Source of the DNA: Nitrosospira sp. Nsp2
GTDB taxonomy: Bacteria; Pseudomonadota; Gammaproteobacteria; Burkholderiales; Nitrosomonadaceae
DNA length: 64,000 nt
Direction of reading: 5' to 3'
Assembly (NCBI RefSeq): GCF_003050965.1
Contig: NZ_QAOU01000004.1
Location: 186,001-250,000, forward strand
This document shows positions 17,300-26,159 of this stretch, piece by piece. The notes beneath the pieces were generated by a model. It worked only from the letters and a program-made list of their open reading frames with translations, was not told the origin of the DNA and made no database searches. The stretch's first letter is position 1. Each line of letters opens with the position of its first letter. Position numbers and translations under genes: made by a program.

Positions 17300-18577
17300 A
17301 TGGAAGAACTCCTTTATCTCGTTCATCGGTTCCCTTATCCCCCCAACAAGGGCGACAAGATAAGGTCCTACCACCTGCTCAAGCACCTGAGCCAGAGCTA
17401 CCGCATCCATCTTGGCACCTTTGTTGATGACGAGAAAGACCTGGAATACGTCGATACGGTCAAGGCGCTGTGCGAGGAGACCTGCTTCGTCAATCTTCGC
17501 CCTACCGTTGCTCGTTTACGCAGCGCTTACGGCCTGATTTCCGGCCAGCCTCTTACCGTGCCTTATTACGCTGACAACCGATTCCAGAAGTGGGTAAACA
17601 GTGTGCTCGAACGCCACCCCATCAGGAACATACTGATTTTTTCCTCTGCTATGGCGCAGTATGTGACTCACGCGAACCGGGCACGCCGCGTCATCGACTT
17701 TGTAGATATCGATTCGGACAAGTGGAAGCAATATGCGGCTACGGCAAGATGGCCCATGAATTGGATATATGCTCGGGAGTCCAAGTTACTGCTGGATTAC
17801 GAAAGTCGAATAGCGCAAGACTTCCACTGCGCGACTTTCGTTTCAGAGGCAGAGGCCGGTCTGTTCAGGCAATTGGCGCCAGAAGCCGCAAGCAAGGTAT
17901 TTCATTTCAATAATGGCGTAGATTCCGATTATTTTTCACCCGCAAACAATTATTCCAATCCCTATCCTGGCGGAATTAATCCTCTGGTGTTTACCGGCGC
18001 CATGGATTACTGGGCCAACGCCAACGCAGTAGAGTGGTTTGCACGCGGTGTCCTGCCACTCATCCAGGCGTCGGTGCCTGAGGTTGAGTTTTACATTGTC
18101 GGCGCACGCCCGACCTCGGCAGTGTGGGCTCTGGATAGCCTCCCGGGAGTGACCGTGACCGGATCAGTGCCGGACGTGCGGCCTTATCTGGCCTACGCAG
18201 CACTCGCTGTAGCGCCACTACGTATTGCTCGCGGCGTTCAAAATAAAGTGCTGGAGGCCATGGCTATGGAAAAAGTCGTTGTCGCATCCCCCCAGGCCGC
18301 GAAGGGAATATCCGCTATTCCCGGCGAGGAGTTGCTGGTTGCTGATGACGAGAGCGAGTTTGCCGACAGGGTTATTGCCCTTCTGCGAGCCGAGTCCCAG
18401 CTGAAACATGCTATTGGAGAGGCCGCCAGGGCCCGAGTTCTCGCAACATATAATTGGGAGAAAAATCTGGAGCGAATCACCGCGCTTTTATCCCAGCCAC
18501 CGGCCACCCATACAACAGCGGAATTGCCGGGCTATATGCAGAATAACTTCGGATCTGCCGGAGATGGTGTCGCATGA
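17300..18577 (+). CDS. XrtA/PEP-CTERM-associated glycosyltransferase (TIGR03087-like)
   Basis: The 425-residue protein opens LLYLVHRFPYPPNKGDKIRS, the hallmark of the first sugar transferase in exosortase A loci. The C-terminal half has a GT-B fold signature, with FNNGVDSDYFSP, VFTGAMDYWANANAVEWF and APLRIARGVQNKVLEAMAME, the last containing the conserved E of GT4 enzymes. It should add a sugar to the lipid-linked repeat unit in the cytoplasm. It is 4 bp after the FemAB gene and overlaps xrtA by the ATGA motif, so the three are one transcription unit. Confidence 0.9.
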   Translation: MEELLYLVHRFPYPPNKGDKIRSYHLLKHLSQSYRIHLGTFVDDEKDLEYVDTVKALCEETCFVNLRPTVARLRSAYGLISGQPLTVPYYADNRFQKWVNSVLERHPIRNILIFSSAMAQYVTHANRARRVIDFVDIDSDKWKQYAATARWPMNWIYARESKLLLDYESRIAQDFHCATFVSEAEAGLFRQLAPEAASKVFHFNNGVDSDYFSPANNYSNPYPGGINPLVFTGAMDYWANANAVEWFARGVLPLIQASVPEVEFYIVGARPTSAVWALDSLPGVTVTGSVPDVRPYLAYAALAVAPLRIARGVQNKVLEAMAMEKVVVASPQAAKGISAIPGEELLVADDESEFADRVIALLRAESQLKHAIGEAARARVLATYNWEKNLERITALLSQPPATHTTAELPGYMQNNFGSAGDGVA

Positions 18578-20145
18578 GCGCGCACTCACCGCGAGAGCTT
18601 CCCCACCATTCGGTAACGCTGGGCCAGCAAAATGTAAAATTCTCGGCAGTGCTCACCATCCTTGCGGTGGCCGCGCTTCTGGGTATCTATTACAAGACCA
18701 CCTGGTCTATGGTCGAGATATGGGAACGGTCCGACACTTTCGCTCATGGTTTTCTGATCTTTCCCTTCAGCGCATACCTGATCTGGGGGCAACGCAAATA
18801 TCTCGGCACCTTCTCTCCTCAGCCCAATCTTCTCGGTCTACTGGTGCTTGCCTCCTTGGGTTTCAGCTGGTTGCTCGCGACTCTCGCCAGTGTTCTGGTG
18901 TTCGAGCAATTTTTTCTGATAACCATGATTCCAGCGGTGGTATGGACCATTCTGGGGAGCTCGATAGTCCGGGCACTCGCCTTTCCACTGACGTATCTTT
19001 TGCTTGCCGTACCGTTTGGCGACGCGCTGATTGCTCCCCTGATAGATTTCACCGCCGACTTTACCGTAAAGGCATTGCAATTGACGGGCATTCCGGTTTA
19101 CCGGGAGGGAAGTTTTTTTACCATCCCGAGCGGGAACTGGTCTGTGGTTGAAGCCTGTAGCGGCTTGCGCTATCTGATCGCTTCTTTTACCCTGGGCACC
19201 CTCTATGCCTACTTGACTTATCGAAGCCTTGCGCGCCGACTGGCTTTCATTGCACTGTCGGTAATCGTGCCGATCATTGCCAACGGCATCAGGGCCTATC
19301 TGATTGTAATGACCGGCCATTTGAGCGACATGACCTTGGCGGTAGGGGTCGATCACCTCATTTACGGCTGGATCTTCTTTGGTTTTGTGATGATGTTGTT
19401 GTTCTGGATCGGCTCGTTCTGGCGTGAGGATGACGAAAGAGATGTTGTTGCCGGTTCGCGGCAAGGCCGTATTGCCAACAGTAGCGTGGGTTCGCCCAAA
19501 AGCGCTGCTATCGCCGCAAGCGGAATCCTTGCCGTCGCGTTTATCTGGCCTTTATTTGCAGTTTATCTGGATAACAGTTCCCAGGGGAATCTCGACCGGG
19601 AAATAAAAATAGCGGAGATCTCTGAGAGGTGGCGGAGCGGCCAGGATCACGTTTCCGATTGGAAGCCTATATACGTTGGAGCGACTGCCGAACTGAGGCA
19701 AAGCTACCGGCACGGTGCAGATTCAGTAGGCCTCTATATCAGTTATTACCGCAATCAGCAGCAGGGCGCTGAATTGATCAGCTCGCAAAATGTGCTTGTA
19801 CCCGAGTCCGGGTCACATTGGCGCCATATCAGGGAAGACACTCAAGACGTATCCTTTCGTTCCGTTCAAATGGGTTTGAAGCAGAATCGGCTGGACTCGC
19901 CTTCAACAAAGTTGCTGGTATGGAGGTGGTATTGGCTCGGTGACGAAGTTACTGCCAATCCCTATCTGGCCAAAATGATCCTCGCGAAGAGAAAACTTCT
20001 GGGCAGGGGCGATGATGGAGCAGAAATCCTGGTTGCCGCACCTTACGAAGAAACACCGGATGAAGCTGTCCCGGTTCTTCGGGATTTTATGAATGAGATG
20101 CTGCCGGCGATAACCAGGGCTCTCGAGCATGCATCCAGTCGCTAG
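18574..20145 (+). CDS. xrtA: Exosortase A fused to EpsI domain
   Basis: The protein has 523 residues. The exosortase part (about 25-290) has eight or so membrane segments; the catalytic cysteine fits C195 in VVEACSGLRY, with the conserved Arg at R240 (IIANGIRAYLIV) and a histidine candidate at H249 or H261. The enzyme cleaves PEP-CTERM sorting signals at the membrane. The C-terminal part (about 310-520) is an EpsI domain (SERWRSGQDHVSDWKPIYVG, ISYYRNQQQGAELISSQN) that is often fused to XrtA. Overlap with both neighbours (4 and 17 bp) suggests coupling. No PEP-CTERM protein was seen in this window. Confidence 0.93.
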   Translation: MSAHSPRELPHHSVTLGQQNVKFSAVLTILAVAALLGIYYKTTWSMVEIWERSDTFAHGFLIFPFSAYLIWGQRKYLGTFSPQPNLLGLLVLASLGFSWLLATLASVLVFEQFFLITMIPAVVWTILGSSIVRALAFPLTYLLLAVPFGDALIAPLIDFTADFTVKALQLTGIPVYREGSFFTIPSGNWSVVEACSGLRYLIASFTLGTLYAYLTYRSLARRLAFIALSVIVPIIANGIRAYLIVMTGHLSDMTLAVGVDHLIYGWIFFGFVMMLLFWIGSFWREDDERDVVAGSRQGRIANSSVGSPKSAAIAASGILAVAFIWPLFAVYLDNSSQGNLDREIKIAEISERWRSGQDHVSDWKPIYVGATAELRQSYRHGADSVGLYISYYRNQQQGAELISSQNVLVPESGSHWRHIREDTQDVSFRSVQMGLKQNRLDSPSTKLLVWRWYWLGDEVTANPYLAKMILAKRKLLGRGDDGAEILVAAPYEETPDEAVPVLRDFMNEMLPAITRALEHASSR

Positions 20146-21325
20146 CCCCCTGCCCGGTGGGACCAAGGACATTGGCCAGGCGCCGCTGGTCGTACATGTC
20201 ATTTATCACTTGGGAGTGGGTGGGCTGGAAAACGGACTTGTCAACTTGATCAATCATATCCCACCAGACCGTTATCGCCACGCGATCATATGTCTGAAAG
20301 GTTATTCGGATTTCCGTCGCCGAATCGCAAGGGAGAATGTGGAGATCGTCGCGTTGCACAAGCGCGAGGGGCACGATCTTGCCGTTTACATTAATCTCTT
20401 CAAAACCCTCAGGCGTCTGAAACCCGATATCGTGCATACTCGCAACCTCGGCACGATGGAGGGCCAGGTCATTGCCGCGATTGCCGGCGCGCGGGTAAGA
20501 GTGCACGGGGAGCACGGCCGGGACGTGTTTGATTTGTACGGGAAAAACCGCAAATATAATTTATTGCGGAAAGTGATCCGCCCGTTCGTAAGTCATTTCA
20601 TTGCCGTCAGCAGGGACTTGGAAGGCTGGCTCGCCACCACCGTGGGCGCGCTGCCCAATCGAATCAACCAGATCTATAACGGCGTTGATAGCACGCGTTT
20701 TCACCCGCGCGACCGAACGCAGGATCAGGGCACTCATTTAACGGATGTGCCGGCAGGATTTTTTGCGAGAAACGCGTTTGTCATCGGCAGTGTGGGCAGG
20801 ATGACAGACGTGAAAAATTTTCCCAGTCTGGTTCAGGCCTTTCTGCTGCTACTGAAAGAGGTTCCGGCGGCCCAAGTGCAACTGCGCCTCCTAATCGTAG
20901 GCGACGGAAACTCGCGGCCAGAGTGCCTTGAGATGTTGCGTAGCGCGGGCGTCGAGGCGCTTGCCTGGCTGCCTGGTGAGCGCGCTGACATACCGCAACT
21001 GATGCGCGCGATGGACGTGTTTGTGCTCCCCTCGTTGGGTGAAGGCATTTCCAATACCATACTTGAGGCGATGTCCACGGGGCTGCCCGTAGTGGCAACC
21101 TCGGTAGGCGGAAATGCGGAACTGGTCGCGGATGGCGTCACCGGGATACTCGTCCCTCCGGATGAGCCGGATGCGATGATGAGAGCGATTTTACGGTATT
21201 ACCGAAACCCGGATATGCTCGCAAGTCACGGCCGAGCCGGGCGGCAACAAATCGAGACGAGCTTCAGCATCGAGGCGATGACACAAGGCTATATCCGTGT
21301 CTACGACAAGGCTCTGGGCGTATAG
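20129..21325 (+). CDS. XrtA/PEP-CTERM-associated glycosyltransferase (TIGR03088-like)
   Basis: The 398-residue GT4 enzyme starts at the ATG at 20129, 17 bp inside xrtA. Its N-terminus (VVHVIYHLGVGGLENGLVNL) is typical of the second XrtA sugar transferase. The C-terminal domain carries IYNGVDSTRFHP, then VLPSLGEGISNTILEAMS and GLPVVATSVGGNAELV, which hold the UDP- or GDP-sugar contacts. It acts in the cytoplasm on the polysaccharide repeat unit. Donor sugar is not predictable. Confidence 0.9.
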   Translation: MHPVASPLPGGTKDIGQAPLVVHVIYHLGVGGLENGLVNLINHIPPDRYRHAIICLKGYSDFRRRIARENVEIVALHKREGHDLAVYINLFKTLRRLKPDIVHTRNLGTMEGQVIAAIAGARVRVHGEHGRDVFDLYGKNRKYNLLRKVIRPFVSHFIAVSRDLEGWLATTVGALPNRINQIYNGVDSTRFHPRDRTQDQGTHLTDVPAGFFARNAFVIGSVGRMTDVKNFPSLVQAFLLLLKEVPAAQVQLRLLIVGDGNSRPECLEMLRSAGVEALAWLPGERADIPQLMRAMDVFVLPSLGEGISNTILEAMSTGLPVVATSVGGNAELVADGVTGILVPPDEPDAMMRAILRYYRNPDMLASHGRAGRQQIETSFSIEAMTQGYIRVYDKALGV

Positions 21326-21354
21326 CGGAAGATTCGAAAGGGAAAGCAAATCGC

Positions 21355-23289
21355 ATGTGTGGAATCGTTGGGTTATTTGATACGCGCGGAAAAAGAGAAA
21401 TCGAGCGCCAGCTGCTGGCGAGGATGAATCAGATGCAGGTTCACCGCGGGCCGGATGAGGGAGAATTGCACACAGAGCCTGGTATCGGATTCGGTCATCG
21501 TCGACTCTCCATTATGGACATTTCCAGCGGGCAACAGCCACTGTTCAACGAGGATGGTACAGTGGTTGTCGTTTTCAACGGCGAAATTTACAACTTCGAG
21601 GAGCTTGCCAAGGAATTGAGCGCCGCGGGTCATGTGTTTCGAACTCACTGCGATACGGAAGTCATTGTGCATGCGTGGGAAGAGTGGGGCGAGCAGTGCG
21701 TGGACCGCTTCCGGGGGATGTTCGCCTTCGGCCTGTGGGATCGGAACCGGGGGGTGCTGTTTCTGGCCCGCGACCGGCTCGGCATCAAACCGCTTTACTA
21801 CAGCCTGCTTAAAGACGGGATGTTTATTTTTGCTTCGGAACTCAAGGTCCTGCTTGCTCACCCTGGCTTTGCCCGCGAATTGGATCCGCAAGCGATAGAA
21901 GAATATTTTGCTTATGGTTATGTGCCCGAACCAAAGACCATATTCAAGCAGGCTTTCAAACTGTCTCCCGGGCATACCCTGAAATTGCGCACTGGGCAAA
22001 GCATGGCGCGTCCGAACCAATACTGGGATGTGCCATTTATCCCGCACCCGGCGATGAGTCTGCAAGAAGCGGAGGAAGAGCTGGTTGTCCGGTTGCGCGA
22101 ATCGGTAAAGATACATCTCATGACCGAGGTGCCGCTGGGTGCCTTCCTCTCGGGAGGGGTCGACTCAAGCGCCGTAGTGGCCATGATGGCCGGTCTTATG
22201 CCAGAACCGGTCAATACATGCTCGATCTCGTTCGGAGATCCTGCGTTCAATGAGTCCCAGTACGCACAGAAAGTAGCTGATCGTTACGGGACCCATCATT
22301 ATGTGGAGCAGGTGGACCAGGATGATTTCGACCTCATAGACAGGCTGGCATTTCTGTACGACGAGCCGTTTGCCGATAGTTCGGCCATGCCGACTTACCG
22401 CGTGTGCGGGCTCGCAAGAAAGCGTGTAACTGTCGCCCTGTCGGGGGACGGCGGCGATGAAAACCTGGCTGGGTATCGCCGCTATCGATGGCATCTTTAT
22501 GAAGAGCGTATGCGCGGCATGCTTCCGCTCGGACTTCGCAAGCCCTTATTCGGCCTCTTGGGAGGGATGTATCCAAAGGCCGACTGGGCGCCAAGGTTTT
22601 TACGCGCGAAATCCACTTTCGAAGCGCTTGGCCGTGATTCGGTCGAAGGATACTTTCACGGTGTATCCATTATGAAGGACGGCATGCGCCAGCGCTTGTT
22701 CAGCCCCTCCTTCCAGCGGGACCTGCAAGGTTACAAAGCGGTCGAGGTGCTTCGCCAGCATGCGGCTAAATGCCCCGCGGAGGACGCGCTGTCCCGCGTG
22801 CAATACCTTGACATGAAAACTTACCTCGTCGGCGATATTCTCACCAAGGTAGATCGCGCCAGCATGGCTCATGCCCTGGAAGTGCGGGTACCGCTGCTCG
22901 ACCATAACCTGGTCGAGTGGATATCCGGGCTTCCAGCGTCGTTGAAACTTCAGGGGCATGAGGGAAAATATATTTTCAAAAAGTCACTCGAACCTTATTT
23001 GCCTAATGACGTGCTTTACCGCGACAAGATGGGGTTTGCGGTTCCGTTGGCAAGCTGGTTTCGCGGCCCGTTACGCCAGAGATTGAACAATGCCCTGATG
23101 GACCCGGTTTTGTCCGATAGCGGCTTTTTTAACAGTAGCGTTATTAAGGAGATGCTGGATCAGCACCAGTCAGGCCGGCGCGATCATAGTGCGCCGCTGT
23201 GGACATTACTCATGTTTCAATCGTTCCTGCGCAACGTTCTCTACGGCGAACAGCCGCGTTCGACCAACAAAAACCTCAAGGTGGCGTAA
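21355..23289 (+). CDS. XrtA/PEP-CTERM-associated amidotransferase (asparagine synthase-like)
   Basis: The 644-residue protein begins MCGIVGLF, so Cys2 is the glutaminase nucleophile. An N-terminal Ntn-type glutamine amidotransferase domain (about 2-190) has RGPDEGE and HRRLSIMD. The synthetase domain has the PP-loop SGGVDSS (266-272) and LSGDGGDE, and needs ATP. It belongs to the asparagine-synthetase-like group conserved in XrtA loci, probably amidating a sugar acid or amino acid of the polysaccharide rather than free aspartate. It lies 29 bp after the glycosyltransferase and is the last gene of the canonical core. Confidence 0.9.
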   Translation: MCGIVGLFDTRGKREIERQLLARMNQMQVHRGPDEGELHTEPGIGFGHRRLSIMDISSGQQPLFNEDGTVVVVFNGEIYNFEELAKELSAAGHVFRTHCDTEVIVHAWEEWGEQCVDRFRGMFAFGLWDRNRGVLFLARDRLGIKPLYYSLLKDGMFIFASELKVLLAHPGFARELDPQAIEEYFAYGYVPEPKTIFKQAFKLSPGHTLKLRTGQSMARPNQYWDVPFIPHPAMSLQEAEEELVVRLRESVKIHLMTEVPLGAFLSGGVDSSAVVAMMAGLMPEPVNTCSISFGDPAFNESQYAQKVADRYGTHHYVEQVDQDDFDLIDRLAFLYDEPFADSSAMPTYRVCGLARKRVTVALSGDGGDENLAGYRRYRWHLYEERMRGMLPLGLRKPLFGLLGGMYPKADWAPRFLRAKSTFEALGRDSVEGYFHGVSIMKDGMRQRLFSPSFQRDLQGYKAVEVLRQHAAKCPAEDALSRVQYLDMKTYLVGDILTKVDRASMAHALEVRVPLLDHNLVEWISGLPASLKLQGHEGKYIFKKSLEPYLPNDVLYRDKMGFAVPLASWFRGPLRQRLNNALMDPVLSDSGFFNSSVIKEMLDQHQSGRRDHSAPLWTLLMFQSFLRNVLYGEQPRSTNKNLKVA

Positions 23290-23339
23290 AGATGCATGAG
23301 GGACACATAGGCGGGCAAGCAAAGACTATAAAAGAAGCG

Positions 23340-23358
23340 AAATGCCGCTGGGGCATTT
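23340..23358 (+). terminator. Possible weak terminator or attenuator hairpin
   Basis: A perfect 7-bp stem, AAATGCC and GGCATTT, surrounds a five-base loop, 51 bp after the amidotransferase stop. The 3' arm itself ends in TTT but no long T-run follows. It may end transcription of the core locus partly before the accessory genes. Confidence 0.3.
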
Positions 23359-23424
23359 ATGGTCTTGCCGCAGCCTCGTTGCCTGCTTTGGTTAACGTGA
23401 GATAACGGCTGAACCGAGGTCCTG

Positions 23425-24387
23425 ATGCTGGATGTTTTCCTTACAGTTGACGTAGAGGTATGGTGTGACGGCTGGGATAATATCGACGCCAAGTTTCCTG
23501 ACGCGTTTAAGCGTTACGTCTACGGGCCAACGTCTAAAGGTGATTATGGATTGCCATTTCAATTACGGTTGTTACAGGAGCACGGTCTTACTGCGGTTTT
23601 CTTTGTTGAGCCTCTTTTCGCGACCCGATTCGGTTCGGCGCCCCTGGCGGAAATTCTCGGTCTGGTGCGCCAGCCGGCTCATGAGATACAGCTTCACCTG
23701 CATACGGAATGGGTTGACGAATCGACGGAACCCCTGCTTGAAGGCATTACAGGTAAAAGGCAATTCCTGCGCTACTTTTCTCTACAGGAACAAACGGTAC
23801 TCATCCGGGCAGGGGCAGAATTGATTGAATCCGCTGGCGGGGGGAGCATAAACGCGTTTCGTGCCGGCAGCTTTGGTTTCAACAGAGAAACACTCAAGGC
23901 GCTCTCAATAAACCGCATCGCTTTCGATAGCAGCTATAACGCTAGCCTGTTCGGGCCGGATAGCGGAATCAGCCCCGAAATTCCGCTGGTGGAACCCATG
24001 GAATGTGAGGGCGTTTACGAGTATCCGATGACGGTTTTTCAGGGCGGCACCCGCAAGCTACGTCATGCTCAAATTACGGCATGTTCGTATCGCGAGATGG
24101 AAGGCCTGCTCTGGCAGGCGCTGGAGTCGAGACGCAAGGCATTTGTCATTCTCTTCCACAACTTCGAATTTCTGAATCGCAGCATGGATGGCCCGGACGA
24201 TATCGTGGTCGCGCGCTTCCGCAAACTATGCTCGTTTCTGGATCGCCATCGGGATTGTTTTCGAGTTCGGGGTTTCCGCAATTTGGCTCCCGCCCTGGTA
24301 CCTTCACAGCCCGCTCCGCTCACTTCGCCACTCTGGAAAACCGGCCTGCGAATGCTGGAGCAAGGCCTGCGTGGAGGGTTTCGTTGA
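23425..24387 (+). CDS. Polysaccharide deacetylase-like protein, second of locus
   Basis: The protein has 320 residues and starts MLDVFLTVDVEVWCDGWDN, with the TxDxE start of NodB-type deacetylases (acidic residues of the TVDVE motif). HLHTEWVDE and FRAGSFGFN fit later metal-binding and substrate-binding motifs. It is unlike the upstream XrtA deacetylase in sequence and lacks the DUF3473 extension. It probably acts on the same polysaccharide or on a side chain. It begins 135 bp after the amidotransferase and overlaps the next gene at TTGA. Confidence 0.75.
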   Translation: MLDVFLTVDVEVWCDGWDNIDAKFPDAFKRYVYGPTSKGDYGLPFQLRLLQEHGLTAVFFVEPLFATRFGSAPLAEILGLVRQPAHEIQLHLHTEWVDESTEPLLEGITGKRQFLRYFSLQEQTVLIRAGAELIESAGGGSINAFRAGSFGFNRETLKALSINRIAFDSSYNASLFGPDSGISPEIPLVEPMECEGVYEYPMTVFQGGTRKLRHAQITACSYREMEGLLWQALESRRKAFVILFHNFEFLNRSMDGPDDIVVARFRKLCSFLDRHRDCFRVRGFRNLAPALVPSQPAPLTSPLWKTGLRMLEQGLRGGFR

Positions 24388-25325
24388 GCCAGAGTTGGAG
24401 CTGTCGCCCGGTGCCCATCAAGATACGGCTGGGGGATAAGACGCTGCTTGCGCCCGAGCTATGGTTACAGGTCCGGGAAGTATCGCTGGATGATGAGGTT
24501 CCTCCCGTGGCAGAGCCGGAGCCCCCGACAGAGGCCCTTCCAGCCGATAGCCAGGGTTTTCTGATACGATCGCTGGGTGTTGTCGGCAGGCAGCCAGTTC
24601 TTCGAAAACAGCAAGGGTTCCTATGTTACGTGCCCTCCCAGTACGCGCGTTATTACATTGACATGCGCCAGTCATTCGACGAGTACAAGAACAAATTTTC
24701 GTCGAAGACGCGCTCAACGTTGAATCGCAAGGTCCGGAAATATGCGGAATACTGCGGAGGAGGGATCTCCTGGCGGGTTTATAAGGCCCCAGAGGAAATG
24801 CCCGAGTTCTATAAATTGGCTCGCGCTGTTTCCAGAATTACATATCAGGAAAAGTTGCTGGATGCGGGGTTGCCGGATACGGCGGAGTTTCTGGATGAGG
24901 TGGAGCGGCTCGCTCGAGAGGGACGAGTGCGCGGCTTTATCCTGTTCCATCAGGGTCGGCCGGTCTCGTACCTCTACTGCCCAATCGATAATGGGGTGTT
25001 GATCTACGCGTTCCTTGGGTACGATCCTGCCTACATGAATTACTCGGTTGGCACGGTTTTGCAGTGGCTTGCACTGGAGCATTTATTTGAGGAACGTTCG
25101 TTCCGCTTCTTCGATTTTACCGAAGGTCAATCGGAGCACAAGAAACTATTTGCTACCCATAACATTCAATGCGCGAACGTTTTTTTTCTTCGTACCAGCT
25201 TACGCAACAGTTTTTTGCTACACAGTCAAAAAGCATTCGATGATTTCAGCAAATCAATCGGTGACACGCTTCATCAGCTCGGTATAAAAACGATGGTCAA
25301 AAAATTGATTCGATCCGGCGGGTAA
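24384..25325 (+). CDS. GNAT/FemAB-like acetyltransferase (Acetyltransf_6 type)
   Basis: From TTG at 24384 the protein has 313 residues; GGAGG lies 6 bp upstream, a strong ribosome-binding site. GTG at 24411 is the alternative start. The frame is open far upstream, but that part lies inside the deacetylase. Features of the CelD/BcsL-like family are FSSKTRSTLNRKVRKYAE, ARAVSRITYQEKLLDAGLP and GYDPAYMNYSVGTVLQWLAL, then FDFTEGQSEHKKLFAT. The protein probably transfers an acyl group to the sugar chain. Substrate unknown. It overlaps the deacetylase by 4 bp, so the two are coupled. Confidence 0.75.
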   Translation: MSQSWSCRPVPIKIRLGDKTLLAPELWLQVREVSLDDEVPPVAEPEPPTEALPADSQGFLIRSLGVVGRQPVLRKQQGFLCYVPSQYARYYIDMRQSFDEYKNKFSSKTRSTLNRKVRKYAEYCGGGISWRVYKAPEEMPEFYKLARAVSRITYQEKLLDAGLPDTAEFLDEVERLAREGRVRGFILFHQGRPVSYLYCPIDNGVLIYAFLGYDPAYMNYSVGTVLQWLALEHLFEERSFRFFDFTEGQSEHKKLFATHNIQCANVFFLRTSLRNSFLLHSQKAFDDFSKSIGDTLHQLGIKTMVKKLIRSGG

Positions 25326-25373
25326 AATAACACCCACGTTAAAATTTTCGCGAAGTAATGGAGTTACAGGTAC

Positions 25374-25393
25374 AGCAGCGTTTACGGGCTGCT
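25374..25393 (+). repeat. Hairpin AGCAGC / GCTGCT between accessory genes
   Basis: A perfect 6-bp stem with an eight-base loop, 48 bp after the acetyltransferase stop and 43 bp before the methyltransferase ATG. No T-run follows. It may be a translation-control element or chance. Confidence 0.35.
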
Positions 25394-25436
25394 CAAATGA
25401 GTCTTGAATAATAATGCCTTGAACGGTAAGGACAGT

Positions 25437-26135
25437 ATGGCCATCAAAGAATTATTAAAAAAGGTAGTAGATGCCGAATGGGTCGCTCGGGTAATAGAGG
25501 TGATGGATCGCCGGTCAGATAATCGGATGACCGAACTTGGAATGCTGGGCCAGGCCTTTGAATTTGCAAAAATTAATCAGGTCCCGGGAGATTATTTGGA
25601 GTTCGGGTTGTGGCGAGGAAAAACATTCGGCTACGCACACCGGATGATGCGCCGTTACCGCCGGCGCGACATGAAATTATGGGGCTTTGACTCCTTTCAG
25701 GGATTGCCTGATATCGGGGAACATCCCGACAATATCTGGTACAAGGGACAGTTCGCCTGCACACGACCGGAATTTGAGGCAATTCTCCGTGCTCGAGGGT
25801 TTGAACCGGAAGAATACGAACTGGTGGCGGGTTTTTACAGCGAGAGCCTGAACGACGCGACACGGAGGCGATTCTCGGGACGCAACGCGGCGATCATCTA
25901 CGTTGATTGCGATCTATACGATTCTACAATTCAGGTGCTTGATTTCATCCAACCCTATCTCGTCAATGGTTCCATCATCTGTTTCGATGACTTCTACAAC
26001 TACAAGGGGGATCCTGAGCAGGGCGAACAAAAGGCCCTCGCGGAATTTCTGCAAAAACAGGCGCGCGTTCGCGTCATTCCCTACATGGACTATGCTCCGC
26101 TTGGAAAATCGTTTATTTGCAGGATAACCGGGTAG
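25437..26135 (+). CDS. TylF/MycF-type O-methyltransferase
   Basis: The protein has 232 residues from the ATG at 25437, which has AAGGA 4 bp upstream; a TTG 33 bp earlier is less likely. SAM-binding sequence GDYLEFGLWRGKTFGYAH and the metal-linked VDCDLYDSTIQVLDF with FDDFYNYKGDPEQGE fit the macrocin O-methyltransferase family. That family methylates sugar hydroxyls of natural products. Here it probably methylates a sugar of the polysaccharide or of a linked group. It lies 24 bp before the HAD gene. Confidence 0.85.
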   Translation: MAIKELLKKVVDAEWVARVIEVMDRRSDNRMTELGMLGQAFEFAKINQVPGDYLEFGLWRGKTFGYAHRMMRRYRRRDMKLWGFDSFQGLPDIGEHPDNIWYKGQFACTRPEFEAILRARGFEPEEYELVAGFYSESLNDATRRRFSGRNAAIIYVDCDLYDSTIQVLDFIQPYLVNGSIICFDDFYNYKGDPEQGEQKALAEFLQKQARVRVIPYMDYAPLGKSFICRITG

Positions 26136-26159
26136 CCGGCTAAGCCGCTAGCGTGAGCC

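Noticed and set aside
25374-25393. Hairpin considered as a terminator
   Set aside because: No T-run follows, so it is listed only as a repeat.
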